Shown piece by piece: positions 1 through 8,212 of a stretch of DNA of 64,000 nucleotides. Each line of letters begins with the position of its first letter. Position 1 is the first letter of the stretch. The notes beneath the pieces are model-generated. The model was given only the letters and a program-made list of their open reading frames with translations, ran no database searches and had not been told where the DNA came from. The stretch covers positions 1,103,501 to 1,167,500 of the forward strand of contig NZ_CP018221.1 in the NCBI RefSeq assembly GCF_001890385.1, given 5' to 3'. A program made the position numbers and the translations under genes. The DNA comes from Tardibacter chloracetimidivorans. GTDB lineage: Bacteria; Pseudomonadota; Alphaproteobacteria; Sphingomonadales; Sphingomonadaceae.

Positions 1-1504
1 CGATCTGCCAGGCTATCGGCTGAGACAGGCCTTCCGAGGCGACCGGCAGGTCCTGCTCGTCGACGGCGGGCGTCCAGTCATACCAGTCCGCCTGTTCCTC
101 GCGCAGCTGGAGCTGCACGGAAAAATCAGAGCCCAGCATCCAGCCCGTCACCTGCCAGGTGTAGTTTGAAAGCCCGTAGCGCGTCGTCGCCAGCTGCACA
201 TTGTCCAGCGTCTCGATCTTCAGCCCGGCCAGGTTCATCGGCCATGTCACCGCGCGTTCGGCCGCCGTCCTGTTCAACAGGATCTTCGCTATGCGCTGAC
301 AGGCGGTGTAGCTTTTGGTGAATGGCAGGTCGATGTCGACGGACTTGAGATCATCCCCGCTGGCCAGCGCGATCGTCGGGAAATCTGTCGCCTGATATTT
401 CTGGCGCGGGTCGTTGAATGTCCCACGCGCTTCATTTGCGATCCTGTCGCCTTGCAGCAGCGCGGTGATGTTGATGTTGCGGACCAGATCGTCTTCCGAC
501 AGCGCGTCCGCGTTGGGCGTCCGGAACGCGCCGGCATAGGCCTTGTAGATGCCGCCCGCATAGGTGAACGAGCCCGCCATCGCCATCACCAGCACGTCGC
601 GCGTGTTATCCGGTGCAGCGCCGGTCTGGATCAGCCCGTCGACTGAATAGCGCGGCTCGGTTCCGCCCGCCTTGAGAGGCACCGCTTCGTCGCAGATGTT
701 CGCCTGCGCGGCGACGAAATCCCAGTCCACCTCTTCGTCGGCATCCGCGCCAAAGCCGCCATCGGCGCGCGGCAGGCACAGCCAGTCGTAAAAGCACAGC
801 GCCGCATTGCTGGAATAGCCGGTCGATCCGTCGCGCGGGTCGTAGATGTCGCGCTTGCCCTCGATCTCGCAGGTCATGTTCGGCATGCCGTTGACGATCA
901 GGTCGTCGGTCAGCTCGAACTTGAGATAGAGCTTGGCGATCCCGCGCCCGCGATGGTCCGTGGTCCACTTGCCCGCGCATTCCGAAACGAAAGTCGCATT
1001 GGCGGTCGCGTCGTCATCGCCAAGATCGGGCCATATCCACGCGCCGTTCGCATATTTGCCCGTCGTCACCATGCCCGACCCGTCGAGCGTCACCTCTTCA
1101 TCGTTCAGCCAGTATTTGGTGACGGCATTGATCGGGTGGCCTGCAATCGTGACGACGAAATAGCGATATTCGTCTGAAGACTGGACGGCGTGATAGAAGT
1201 TGATCAGCCCGCCGACCCGCGCCTTGCCATAGACGATCTGCGTATTGCCCAGCGTCTGCCGGTATGTCGTCGGCGCAGCCCCTTGCGAATTGGGCGTCGG
1301 CGCCAGTTGCTTGTTGAGCAGGTTGACGGCGGAGAGCGATCCATAGGCGACCAGCGCCGTCCCCAGCGCGCTGACTGCGGCGACCGCCGCGAACGAAGTC
1401 CCGATCGTCGCCAGGATTGCGCTGGAAATCGCCTGCCCCGCGCCGGGGATGACGTTCACCGCCACCGCCGTCGCGATGGCAAGCACCTTCACCGCCTTGC
1501 TCAT
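1..1504 (-). CDS. J-like tail tip / host specificity protein (partial, 3' end off-window)
   Basis: The frame is open from an ATG at 1504 to the window edge (501 codons, no stop), so only the N-terminal part is visible. Residues about 5-60 are hydrophobic and Ala/Val-rich (AVNVIPGAGQAISSAILATIG), as in the N-terminal segment of many J-type central fibre proteins. The next part carries the family-typical stretch with QTLGNTQIVYGKARVGG, followed by the tail-hub-like region. The start overlaps the stop of the DUF6950 gene (ATGA). By position after the minor tail genes it should form the baseplate hub and tail tip and contact the host receptor. Assignment rests on pattern and synteny. Confidence 0.85.
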   Translation of the reverse strand, partial: MSKAVKVLAIATAVAVNVIPGAGQAISSAILATIGTSFAAVAAVSALGTALVAYGSLSAVNLLNKQLAPTPNSQGAAPTTYRQTLGNTQIVYGKARVGGLINFYHAVQSSDEYRYFVVTIAGHPINAVTKYWLNDEEVTLDGSGMVTTGKYANGAWIWPDLGDDDATANATFVSECAGKWTTDHRGRGIAKLYLKFELTDDLIVNGMPNMTCEIEGKRDIYDPRDGSTGYSSNAALCFYDWLCLPRADGGFGADADEEVDWDFVAAQANICDEAVPLKAGGTEPRYSVDGLIQTGAAPDNTRDVLVMAMAGSFTYAGGIYKAYAGAFRTPNADALSEDDLVRNINITALLQGDRIANEARGTFNDPRQKYQATDFPTIALASGDDLKSVDIDLPFTKSYTACQRIAKILLNRTAAERAVTWPMNLAGLKIETLDNVQLATTRYGLSNYTWQVTGWMLGSDFSVQLQLREEQADWYDWTPAVDEQDLPVASEGLSQPIAWQI

Positions 1505-1899
1505 TCGACGCTCCAGCTGCGCACGGCGGCCGACATCGGGAGAAAGACCAGCCCCCGGTCGAGCAGGAATGCGGCGCGCTCGCCCAGGCACACGCCCAGC
1601 GCCATGTCGCCGTCGGCCTCGACGATATCCCCCCGGCGGGCCATCAGGCGCGATCTCGGCTCCCCAAGCACCTTCGTCACGGCGCCGGCGAGCGACCGCA
1701 CCCCTGCGTGGCGATAGAGCTCTGCCACCTCGCGCGCCGACCGCACCGGCAGGCCGATCAGCGGGCGAACATCGCGCCCGGCCACGGCTTCGACGACTTC
1801 GGCGGCAAAATCACCGCACGTCGCCTGCCAGCCGTGCTCCCGATCGCCCCAGGCGTCGAGCACCTGCTGCAGCCGCTTCTCCCAGCCGATGACGCGCAT
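1501..1899 (-). CDS. DUF6950 family phage tail-module protein
   Basis: A 132-residue protein with the features of DUF6950 proteins found just before the J-like gene in alphaproteobacterial phages: an N-terminal W-x-x-R-L-x-x-V-L segment, a C-G-D-F-A-A-E-V-V helix where related proteins have DC-x-FAA, a GRD motif, and a C-terminal ARRGDIV...ALGVCLG...AAFL...GLVFLP pattern. It occupies the place of NlpC/P60 tail peptidases in other siphophages, and the Cys at about residue 29 could be catalytic, but a full Cys-His pair is not evident. It overlaps the next gene by 4 bp. Function unknown. Confidence 0.8.
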   Translation of the reverse strand: MRVIGWEKRLQQVLDAWGDREHGWQATCGDFAAEVVEAVAGRDVRPLIGLPVRSAREVAELYRHAGVRSLAGAVTKVLGEPRSRLMARRGDIVEADGDMALGVCLGERAAFLLDRGLVFLPMSAAVRSWSVE

Positions 1900-2457
1900 T
1901 CAGGCCTTGCCCCACAGGATCGAGACTTCAACCATCTGCGTCAGATATTCAAAGAACCTGTCGCCCGGAAACCGCCGCCGCTGCTCCTGGTCGGTATAGC
2001 GGCGGATTCGCGGCCTGCCCTGGTCCCGCATCCGGCTTTCCGCCGTGATCGTGATCGCCAGCGTGTCGCCGTCCTGCACCTCGACGCTGTCCACCCGCCC
2101 CTTCCAGAGCAGCTTCGGCCCCGCCGCGACCGTCTTGAACGCTTCATCGAGCGCGCCGACGTAGAGCGAAAAACCCTTGCCCCGATAGTCCTGCTCCATG
2201 AGGTCGGCCTCGAACGACGGATCGATGCCCGACAGGGTGACGGAAACGCCTGTCGCCGCGCCGTCGGCGTCTTCCCCGATCCCGCTGACGGTCCCGAGCG
2301 CGCCGGTGCCCAGCCATGTGTGCCCGCCAAAGCTCAGCTCGCCGATCCCCGTCCACGCGCGGATCGGGTCATCGAGCGCGAGCTCGACCGCGAAGAACGG
2401 GTTGAGCGATGGCTTTACGACTTCTCTGGAAAGCGCCGTCCCGAGATCGCGGCTCAT
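1900..2457 (-). CDS. Phage minor tail protein (tail-tip assembly module)
   Basis: A 185-residue protein without membrane segments, made mostly of predicted beta strands (FFAVELALDD near residue 21; VSVTLSGIDPSFEADL; DTLAITITAESR). The order is the same as in many rhizobial and sphingomonad siphophages, where this slot holds a DUF2163-like minor tail protein equivalent to the lambda gpM/gpL region. It overlaps the upstream minor tail gene by 4 bp (ATGA) and sits directly before DUF6950. The family name is tentative; a structural tail role is well supported by context. Confidence 0.7.
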   Translation of the reverse strand: MSRDLGTALSREVVKPSLNPFFAVELALDDPIRAWTGIGELSFGGHTWLGTGALGTVSGIGEDADGAATGVSVTLSGIDPSFEADLMEQDYRGKGFSLYVGALDEAFKTVAAGPKLLWKGRVDSVEVQDGDTLAITITAESRMRDQGRPRIRRYTDQEQRRRFPGDRFFEYLTQMVEVSILWGKA

Positions 2458-3167
2458 GTCAGCACCTCGATAAAATCCAGCTCGAAACTGGCGATCCCGG
2501 AAACATCGGTCGGATTCTGCCCTGCATCGTCCGACGTCAGCCGAAACGTGCCCCGCACCTTTTCAAAGCTGACGGCGCTTGCCGCAGCCACCGCAGCCGC
2601 CGGCGGCGCGAACGTCAGGACCAGATTGCCGTCGATATCGGCCGCCGGAACATCGGTGATCATGTGCGGGCGGCCGTCGCCGACGTCCACATAATCGCCG
2701 ACCAGGTTGGGCCTGGTGCCCGGCCAGATGCCGGACAAGGCGATCTGCGTCGATCCGGCCGATATCGCCGAATTGGATGGCGCGCCCACCGGCGTGACGA
2801 TGAAGCCGGTGTCGTCGTCGAATCCGGTGCCGTCGTCGAAGAAGGTTTCGGCGATCGTCGCCGCATAATCATCGAACGCCAGCTGAGGGGTTCCGCGCCC
2901 GGAGCGCCGGAAATCGTAGATCGCCACCGTTTTCTGCGGCCCCTTGATCTGCAGCAGCAGCGCTTCGATCTTCGCGCCCACCTCGTGCGACCGCGTCACC
3001 CCGCCCGCGCCGCCCCGGAACGACATCTTGCAGATCCAGCGCGGGGCCGATCGGCCAAGCACCTGCTGCTGCCGGGTGAACGGGCTTTCGTGAACAATGG
3101 TGTTGTGCTGATGGTAGAATGACATCGCATGGGGCACGAGATCATCCGGCCAGGTGAAATCAGCCAT
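2454..3167 (-). CDS. Phage minor tail protein
   Basis: A 237-residue protein beginning MADFTWPDDLVPHAMSFYHQ, with an early strand-rich domain (WICKMSFRGGAGGV) and a later segment with KTVAIYDFRRSGRGTP. It is placed directly downstream of the tape measure gene and upstream of the tail-tip proteins, the position of distal tail or minor tail proteins in siphophages. It is translationally coupled to the following gene. I recognise the pattern as a common uncharacterised tail protein of alphaproteobacterial phages but cannot name a family with certainty. Confidence 0.7.
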   Translation of the reverse strand: MADFTWPDDLVPHAMSFYHQHNTIVHESPFTRQQQVLGRSAPRWICKMSFRGGAGGVTRSHEVGAKIEALLLQIKGPQKTVAIYDFRRSGRGTPQLAFDDYAATIAETFFDDGTGFDDDTGFIVTPVGAPSNSAISAGSTQIALSGIWPGTRPNLVGDYVDVGDGRPHMITDVPAADIDGNLVLTFAPPAAAVAAASAVSFEKVRGTFRLTSDDAGQNPTDVSGIASFELDFIEVLT

Positions 3168-3188
3168 TCACTTGCTCCGCGCTTTCGA

Positions 3189-4739
3189 TCACGACCGCCA
3201 CGGGCCCCTGCGCGCCTGGGCCTCTTTCACTCCGGCAATCGCCGACTGGCGGGCATAGACCGCCATTTGCGCCACCTCTTCCCGGGTCGCCGCATTGCCC
3301 GCGAAATTCGGCGCGATCGTCTGCATGACGGTCACGTTGCCGCCCCCATAGTTGTCGTTCATCGCCTTCAGGGCATGAGCGGGAATGATGCTCGCGGGCC
3401 CCTTGATCAATTCCGGCCCGCGCTCACCCGCGATGCCCCATTTGCCCGCCCCGAGCGTACCTCCATCAGCGAAGAACCCGCCGAATGTACTGGCCAGGAA
3501 TCCACCAACGCCGCTGCTGCCATTGGCCCCGCCGATCAGGTTGAAGATGCCGCTGGAAAGCGCCTCTGCCGCCGCACGTTTGAAGCTGTTGACCAGCACG
3601 TCGCCAAGACTCTTGCCGTCGACCAGCGCATCCGCAAGTCCATCGGACAGCCCCTGATTGAAGGACTCCGCACTCTTGTTCAGTTCATCGAAACGTCGCC
3701 CGGTCGCCTCGGTAAATTCGCCAATGGCGCGCTGCGCGTCATCCGCCATCTTTTGGAAAAGATCGCCGCCATAAACGTCGGTCAGTTTGGTTTCGGAGAG
3801 GCGTTCGATGGTGTCGGCCACCGCCCCGGCGCGCTGGCCGTCAAGGGATGCCTGAAATGCATAATCTTTCAGCGCCTCGCGCTCTGCGCGCTCGCGTTCG
3901 GCTTTCGCACGCCGCGCGGCGGCGGACTCCCGCTTGGACAGCTGCTCGTCGGTACGCTTCAGATCATCGTCGACTTTGCGATTGTGAACCCGGATCTGGG
4001 TGTCGAGCTGCAAGCGTGAGCCAGCGATTGCGCCGCGCACCTTGGCAATCTGTTCTTCCGCGCGCGCGACGGCCACGTCCGCCGCATCTACGGCGCCAAA
4101 GCCTCCAAGATTGGCCGACCGACCGCCAACGGCCCCCTCCAACGCGGACTGGCGACGCGCCTGGGCCAGTGCAAGTTCGGCCTCGGCAGCCTTCAGGGCT
4201 GATTCCGCATAGAGAATCTGCGCCTGTGCAGCATCAATGTTCTCGACGTGGCGGGTCTTGAGCGTGACCGCGTTCTTTTCCATGATCGCGTCGAGATTTT
4301 TAAGAACGTCGGTCAATGTCATCGACGCGGTGGAATGCGCGTCGGTGGCGTCCTTTGAATCCCATAGCTTGCTCGCCAGCACGGCTGTAACCGACCCCGC
4401 CGCCAGCAAGGCCGCTCCCCATGGGCCGGAAAAGAACGCCGCGAGCCTCCCGACCGCCCCTTTTGCGCCGTCCATGGCGTTGGCCATCTGCGGAGCCTGT
4501 TGGGCAAGGATGAGGAACGGGCTTTGCCCACCGGCAAGCTGCGCGCCGATATCGGAAATCTGATAGCCCATCAGCCGCATGCGCTGCTGCGATTGCGCCG
4601 CCGCCCGGTCGACCCGCCGGAGCGAATCGTTGATGCGCCGCGATCCCCGCTCTGTCTCGGTCACCGCATTGCGCAGCGGGACGACGAACGACGAACTTTC
4701 CAACACCAATGAGGTGTGAAGACTGGCGGCTGTCGTCAT
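3189..4739 (-). CDS. Tail length tape measure protein
   Basis: A 516-residue protein after the gpG/gpT pair, the fixed position of the tape measure. The N-terminal part has a conserved segment (MRLMGYQISDIGAQLAGGQ, then PFLILAQQAPQM) seen in small tape measure proteins, a hydrophobic span (about residues 104-125, PWGAALLAAGSVTAVLASKLW) and long Ala/Arg/Glu-rich helical stretches likely to be coiled coil (about 150-290). The Gly-rich C-terminal third (FNLIGGANGSSGVGGFLASTFGGFFADGG) is typical of the part injected with DNA. Its short length would predict a tail of roughly 75 nm if the usual 1.5 Å per residue rule applies. The start overlaps the gpT stop. Confidence 0.88.
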   Translation of the reverse strand: MTTAASLHTSLVLESSSFVVPLRNAVTETERGSRRINDSLRRVDRAAAQSQQRMRLMGYQISDIGAQLAGGQSPFLILAQQAPQMANAMDGAKGAVGRLAAFFSGPWGAALLAAGSVTAVLASKLWDSKDATDAHSTASMTLTDVLKNLDAIMEKNAVTLKTRHVENIDAAQAQILYAESALKAAEAELALAQARRQSALEGAVGGRSANLGGFGAVDAADVAVARAEEQIAKVRGAIAGSRLQLDTQIRVHNRKVDDDLKRTDEQLSKRESAAARRAKAERERAEREALKDYAFQASLDGQRAGAVADTIERLSETKLTDVYGGDLFQKMADDAQRAIGEFTEATGRRFDELNKSAESFNQGLSDGLADALVDGKSLGDVLVNSFKRAAAEALSSGIFNLIGGANGSSGVGGFLASTFGGFFADGGTLGAGKWGIAGERGPELIKGPASIIPAHALKAMNDNYGGGNVTVMQTIAPNFAGNAATREEVAQMAVYARQSAIAGVKEAQARRGPWRS

Positions 4740-5008
4740 GATTTCTCCACCATCCGGTCAAGGAACGCGGCGAGCGCCGCAGCTTCGGCCATCGGGTCTT
4801 GCTCGACGGGCGGTTCATAGGTTTTCAGGAAATCTTCAGGTCCAAGCTCCGGGCTGTCTTTGCCGCGATTTGCCGAATAGATCAGCGCCGCGAGCAGCCG
4901 GAACCCGTCGTCGATACGCCGCTGGCCGATCGGCTCCACGGCGTCATATGCCATCCACCGGACCAGTTCGGCGTGCGACAATGACGCCTCAAGCTGCGCG
5001 AGCGTCAT
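4736..5008 (-). CDS. Tail assembly chaperone gpT-like, probably made only as a gpG-T frameshift fusion
   Basis: Ninety residues from the ATG (MTLAQLEASLSHAELVRWMAYD), matching the DUF4035/gpT pattern (MTL-x-E-L ... E-x-x-W-x-x-Y). The frame is open upstream of this ATG all the way into the end of gpG and encodes GIARRSDLRFRFRLAGHLG, the sequence usually found just before the conserved MTL in fused proteins. This indicates that the product is normally the C-terminal part of a gpG-T fusion made by a -1 ribosomal slip. In lambda, gpG and gpG-T bind the tape measure and recruit tail tube subunits. The gene overlaps the tape measure start by 4 bp. Confidence 0.82.
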   Translation of the reverse strand: MTLAQLEASLSHAELVRWMAYDAVEPIGQRRIDDGFRLLAALIYSANRGKDSPELGPEDFLKTYEPPVEQDPMAEAAALAAFLDRMVEKS

Positions 5009-5058
5009 CCCGAGATGACCGGCCAGCCTGAAGCGGAACCTGAGATCGGAGCGGCGGG

Positions 5059-5068
5059 CTATTCCCCC
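5059..5068 (-). other. Putative -1 programmed frameshift site (gpG to gpG-T)
   Basis: On the minus strand gpG ends in GCG GGG GAA TAG. The run GGGGGAA directly before the stop allows GGG to re-pair in the -1 frame. The A-site GAA to GGA shift is imperfect, so this is not a canonical X-XXY-YYZ heptamer. The adjacent stop codon could promote slippage. The -1 frame has no stop between here and the gpT end. Confidence 0.6.
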
Positions 5069-5415
5069 GCTGCTTTGTCCACTTCACCCGGGCCGATCCG
5101 GTTCAGTTCGGTGATGGCCGAATAAACCCGGTCCAGCGCCGCGCCGGATTTCGCGCCCAAGGCTTCCACGTCGTCGAGCGAGAACAGCTGCACGCCCTTC
5201 TCGTCAACTATTCCCGCAGCTGCGTACATGGCCCGCAGGTTCAGCGGCTCATCCGAATTGTCTTTTCGGGCATCATGAAGCGCCGCATCGATCGCATCCC
5301 GGTCCCTTGCCATAAGGCTGCGAACCCGCACTGTGCCGCCCCATTCCGGTACGGGCACATCCTTCGTCGGCAAATCATCCGCGCTCAGGATGGCGTTACG
5401 AGTGAGCAGCGCCAT
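5059..5415 (-). CDS. Tail assembly chaperone gpG-like
   Basis: A 118-residue acidic protein (MALLTRNAILSADDLPTKDV, then VPVPEWGGTVRVRSL) with the W-G-G-x-V-x-V-R-x-L motif of tail chaperones between the tail tube and tape measure. Its last codons are GCG GGG GAA TAG. The -1 frame at this point is open into the gpT-like frame, so a frameshifted 226-residue fusion covering 5415 to 4736 is predicted. It starts one base inside the stop of the tail tube gene. Confidence 0.85.
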   Translation of the reverse strand: MALLTRNAILSADDLPTKDVPVPEWGGTVRVRSLMARDRDAIDAALHDARKDNSDEPLNLRAMYAAAGIVDEKGVQLFSLDDVEALGAKSGAALDRVYSAITELNRIGPGEVDKAAGE

Positions 5416-5852
5416 TATGCCACCGTCTTCGTGACATCGCCCGACACGCGTAGCGTCACGGTCGCGGTGATCGCGGCATTAGTCGCGGACGAAGGGGTGA
5501 ACGACTTGACGAACGCGGCAAATTCATAGGTCGTGCTGAACGGTGCTGGAAGCACGACCTGGAAATTGTGCAGTTCGCCGTCGCCGACATAGGATTCAAG
5601 CGCCGCCTGCTGCGCATGATAGCCATTGCCGGCCGCCGCCTTCTTCAGGACCAGCTGGAAGCTGAATTCGCCGGCATCGCCGAGGCCCGCGATATATTCC
5701 TTCGCCGTGCTGTCGAGGTCCGTCACCTCGTGATCGTCCAGCACGACCGCAGGGACGGTGATGTTCTGGACGCCGGGTATCGCGGTGAAAACTTCCGTCG
5801 GCGTAGAACCGTCGCCGAGCTTGAGAAGGGTGCCTTTGGACAGGAGCGCCAT
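5415..5852 (-). CDS. Major tail (tube) protein
   Basis: A 145-residue protein in the major tail protein slot between the tail completion genes and the gpG/T chaperones. It starts MALLSKGTLLKLGDGSTPTE and has the recurrent gpV-like features: a target-specification segment EVTDLDSTAKEYIAGLGDAGE, then a strand-rich core (FSFQLVLKK) and a C-terminal Ala/Thr/Val-rich part (ATVTLRVSGDVT) like a tube beta-barrel. A rho-independent terminator lies just upstream between it and the DUF3168 gene, implying that the abundant tube protein has its own promoter or receives attenuated read-through. Confidence 0.88.
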   Translation of the reverse strand: MALLSKGTLLKLGDGSTPTEVFTAIPGVQNITVPAVVLDDHEVTDLDSTAKEYIAGLGDAGEFSFQLVLKKAAAGNGYHAQQAALESYVGDGELHNFQVVLPAPFSTTYEFAAFVKSFTPSSATNAAITATVTLRVSGDVTKTVA

Positions 5853-5866
5853 GTCATTTCTCCATG

Positions 5867-5887
5867 AAAAAGCCCGCCGAAGCGGGC
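5867..5887 (-). terminator. Rho-independent terminator before the major tail gene
   Basis: On the minus strand a GCCCGC/GCGGGC stem with a TTCG tetraloop is followed by a run of five T. It sits between DUF3168 and the tail tube gene inside the late leftward transcript. Confidence 0.75.
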
Positions 5888-5912
5888 CGTGTTGATCGCA
5901 TTGCCGACATCG

Positions 5913-6308
5913 TCAGACGTTCATCGTCACCGTGAAATCGGTCGTGCGCCGATACAGAATCGGCGACACGTCCGCGTCGTAATCGTCAAAGCCGCCGGCG
6001 ATCGTGACATGCGCAATCGCCACGCCCCCGACGGTGCCGGTAAAATCATCGAGCGCGGCGCGGACCTGATCGCCGACCTGCCTGGCCGTGATCGCCGTTT
6101 CCGCCCAGGCATCAACCTGAACCCGCACCTCCACCAGATCGCCGACGCCATCCAGATCGGGAACCTGGTCGATCGGCGCGGCCTCGGAATGGACCACATA
6201 CGGCGTCCCAGCGCCGTCAGCCGCGCGCGACGGGTATATTCTGGACCCAACCAGCGCCGACAGCCCGGCATAGCCTGAGAGGCGCTGGAAAATGGCGTCT
6301 GCGAGCAT
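5913..6308 (-). CDS. DUF3168 family tail completion / terminator protein
   Basis: A 131-residue protein (start MLADAIFQRLSGYAGL) with the DUF3168 pattern: an N-terminal AIFQRL helix, VGSRIYPSRA, a YVVHSEA strand, a DLVEVRVQVDAWAET segment, and a C-terminal RRTTDFTV strand. DUF3168 proteins are the tail-terminator or connector (gp10/gp17-like) subunits located after the HK97-gp10 gene, as here. The ATG at 6308 overlaps the upstream stop (ATGA), which is why I do not use the longer upstream frame. Confidence 0.85.
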   Translation of the reverse strand: MLADAIFQRLSGYAGLSALVGSRIYPSRAADGAGTPYVVHSEAAPIDQVPDLDGVGDLVEVRVQVDAWAETAITARQVGDQVRAALDDFTGTVGGVAIAHVTIAGGFDDYDADVSPILYRRTTDFTVTMNV

Positions 6309-6820
6309 CACGCCCCCTTCACCTTCGCGCCCTTGATCCTGCGGGCGGCTCTCCTGATGCCTTTGTTCAGTTCCTCTACCTGCACGTCGATCGCGCCTTG
6401 CACGTTCGCGTCGAACGTCGGGCGCATCCATGGCCGCGCCGCCATTTTGATCGTGCCGTATTCGACGAGCAGGCCCCACCAGGCTTTGCCCACCGTCACG
6501 AGATGAACAATGCTGCCCTCTTTACGCGCCTTTCGCCGGGATGCGCGGAGATTATCCTGAAGGTGCCCGTAGTCAGCGGTCTGTACCGAGCCGTCCTTGC
6601 GTCGCCACGATTTGCGGGTCGAACCAGTGCTGCGCGGCGCGGCCTGCTTCATCTTGTCGCGCATCATGACCGCCGCCTTGCGGTTTGCAGAAACGCCGAT
6701 CTTGGTCGCAACCTCGGCCCCCAGCTCCTCAAGCGCCGCTTTCAGCTCCGGAACCCCCTGAAGCTCTGTGCGCGTCGCCTGCGTAAATGACCGCGGACCA
6801 CCCTGATGGCGGCGCGCCAT
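6308..6820 (-). CDS. HK97 gp10 family neck / tail completion protein
   Basis: A 170-residue basic protein with the start chosen at the ATG at 6820 that overlaps the stop of the head closure gene. The core fits HK97_gp10: ELKAALEELGAEVATKIG, then a region of Lys/Arg (MRDKMKQAAPRSTGSTRKSW) and the C-terminal signature WWGLLVEYGTIKMAARPWMRP. These proteins join the tail terminator to the connector. The frame extends further upstream but that part is antisense-like, low-complexity sequence. Confidence 0.88.
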   Translation of the reverse strand: MARRHQGGPRSFTQATRTELQGVPELKAALEELGAEVATKIGVSANRKAAVMMRDKMKQAAPRSTGSTRKSWRRKDGSVQTADYGHLQDNLRASRRKARKEGSIVHLVTVGKAWWGLLVEYGTIKMAARPWMRPTFDANVQGAIDVQVEELNKGIRRAARRIKGAKVKGA

Positions 6821-7146
6821 TACGCCACCCGCGCGAACAGGTTGAGGCCCTGCCTGCGCCCATATTCCGCGACGCCGGTGATGACATACTGCACCCCGGC
6901 GCACTCCACCCGCATGTCCGTCGTCACGTCCTCGCGATACCGGATCAGGAACTTCAGCTCGGCCGTGGCCGTGGTCGCTGACGCCCGGTCGACTTCCTTC
7001 GCCGATAGCTGCCATTTCGCCGCCCAGACCGTCGCGAGCGTGAACCACGCCTGCGTCACTTCGCCGTTGTCCGGATCCTGCGACGACGTGAACGACAACA
7101 GCTTGATGCGGCGGTCAAGCCAGCCCGGGTTGAACGCCGCCATCAT
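6820..7146 (-). CDS. Head closure / head-tail adaptor protein
   Basis: A 108-residue protein matching the phage head-tail joining family (SPP1 gp16 / HK97 gp7-like): an N-terminal L-D-R-R-I-K-L segment, GEVTQAWFTLATVWAAKWQLS, then RASATTATAELKFLIRYRED and a terminal VITGVAEYGRRQGLNLFA. Two tandem ATG codons (7146 and 7143) are possible starts. It lies between the structural gene at 7150-7650 and gp10, as expected for the head completion order. Confidence 0.88.
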   Translation of the reverse strand: MMAAFNPGWLDRRIKLLSFTSSQDPDNGEVTQAWFTLATVWAAKWQLSAKEVDRASATTATAELKFLIRYREDVTTDMRVECAGVQYVITGVAEYGRRQGLNLFARVA

Positions 7147-7149
7147 GGC

Positions 7150-7650
7150 TTAAACTTCGCCGAGAATGACGATCGTGCCGCCCACAGCCGATCCCGACGA
7201 GCTGTTCGCCAGCTTGATCAGATCGACGGTGCCGGCGGTGACCGCCCAGCCCGCGGCCGATGGATTCGACAGCAGGACGCAGCCGCCGGGCGGAACGGTC
7301 AGCGATTCCGTCGCCGCGCCGAAAGGCCCGACAAAGCCGTTGGCCACATTCCCCAGGATCACGTTGTTCGTGTTTGCGGCGTCGGCAATCAGCAGGATTG
7401 CCTTGATCGCGGTGAACACCAAAGCATTGCCGTGCGCGTCTTCCAACGAGCCGGATAGATCGATGCTCAGCGTGCCCGATGCCTCGATGCTGAAATCATC
7501 AATGTAGACCCCGTTCGCCTGCCCCGCGCCCGTGCCGTCGGTGAACAGCTTGGACAAGCCTTCGTTGAATGGCTGGACAGCATCTCCACCATCGCGCGCC
7601 GAGGTGAGCGCGCCTTCGATACCGGCGAAAACATTTGCAGAAACCGTCAT
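7150..7650 (-). CDS. Phage structural protein, unknown family
   Basis: A 166-residue Ala/Gly/Ser-rich protein with many short strands (SIEASGTLSIDLSGSLED, NVILGNVANGFVGPFG, SLTVPPGGCVLL). Composition and the VPPGGCVLLSNPSAAGW segment resemble small beta-sandwich decoration or fibre-domain proteins. It sits between the connector and head closure genes, which suggests a virion role. I do not recognise the family. Confidence 0.6.
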   Translation of the reverse strand: MTVSANVFAGIEGALTSARDGGDAVQPFNEGLSKLFTDGTGAGQANGVYIDDFSIEASGTLSIDLSGSLEDAHGNALVFTAIKAILLIADAANTNNVILGNVANGFVGPFGAATESLTVPPGGCVLLSNPSAAGWAVTAGTVDLIKLANSSSGSAVGGTIVILGEV

Positions 7651-7666
7651 GGCAAAAACTCCCTGA

Positions 7667-8212
7667 TTAAAGCCATCGCACCCTCAGCCGCGTCATCATC
7701 GACGTGTAGCCTTCCGAAACCGCGCCGATCGGATTGTCGAACCAGAACGCCGCCAGCTGCACGATCGCCCGTCGCGCAATTTCGCTGATCGGGCTCTCGC
7801 CTGCGGTGAAGGCGATGCGCACCTGCCCGTCATCGCCAAGCGTCGGCCAGCTTTTGCCCGCCGCCAGGGTGATCCGGGTAAGGCCGTGGCGCTGGCGCAC
7901 CAGATAATCGTCGGTGGCGAGCGTCTGCTCCACGCCGTCGGCATCGTCGTACTTGACCGACGTCACCGCCGTGACCGGCGCGCGAGGGATGGTCAGCTCG
8001 CCCGCGCAACTCGGCCAGGCGTCAATCGTCCAGCGCAGCGTGCGTGATCCGAACAGCCGGCCCGTGTCGCTCTCCAGCATTTCTCGCGCAGCCAGCAGGT
8101 GCCCCGCCAGCAACGGGTCCGCGTCGGTCGTGTCCATCCGCAGCATCGCAGCGGCCTCATCAACCGAAATGGTATCGGTGGGAGCCGTCAGCTGCACCAG
8201 CTCCTCGTTCAT
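7667..8212 (-). CDS. Head-tail connector (gp6-like) protein
   Basis: A 181-residue protein with the DNA-packaging connector pattern: an early SVDEAAAMLRMDTTDADPLL region, LLAAREMLESDTGRLFGSRTLRWTID helices, a middle part VTAVTSVKYDDADGVEQTL and a C-terminal RRAIVQLAAFWFDN. These helices form the ring under the portal. It starts with an ATGA overlap with the gene upstream. Confidence 0.85.
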   Translation of the reverse strand: MNEELVQLTAPTDTISVDEAAAMLRMDTTDADPLLAGHLLAAREMLESDTGRLFGSRTLRWTIDAWPSCAGELTIPRAPVTAVTSVKYDDADGVEQTLATDDYLVRQRHGLTRITLAAGKSWPTLGDDGQVRIAFTAGESPISEIARRAIVQLAAFWFDNPIGAVSEGYTSMMTRLRVRWL

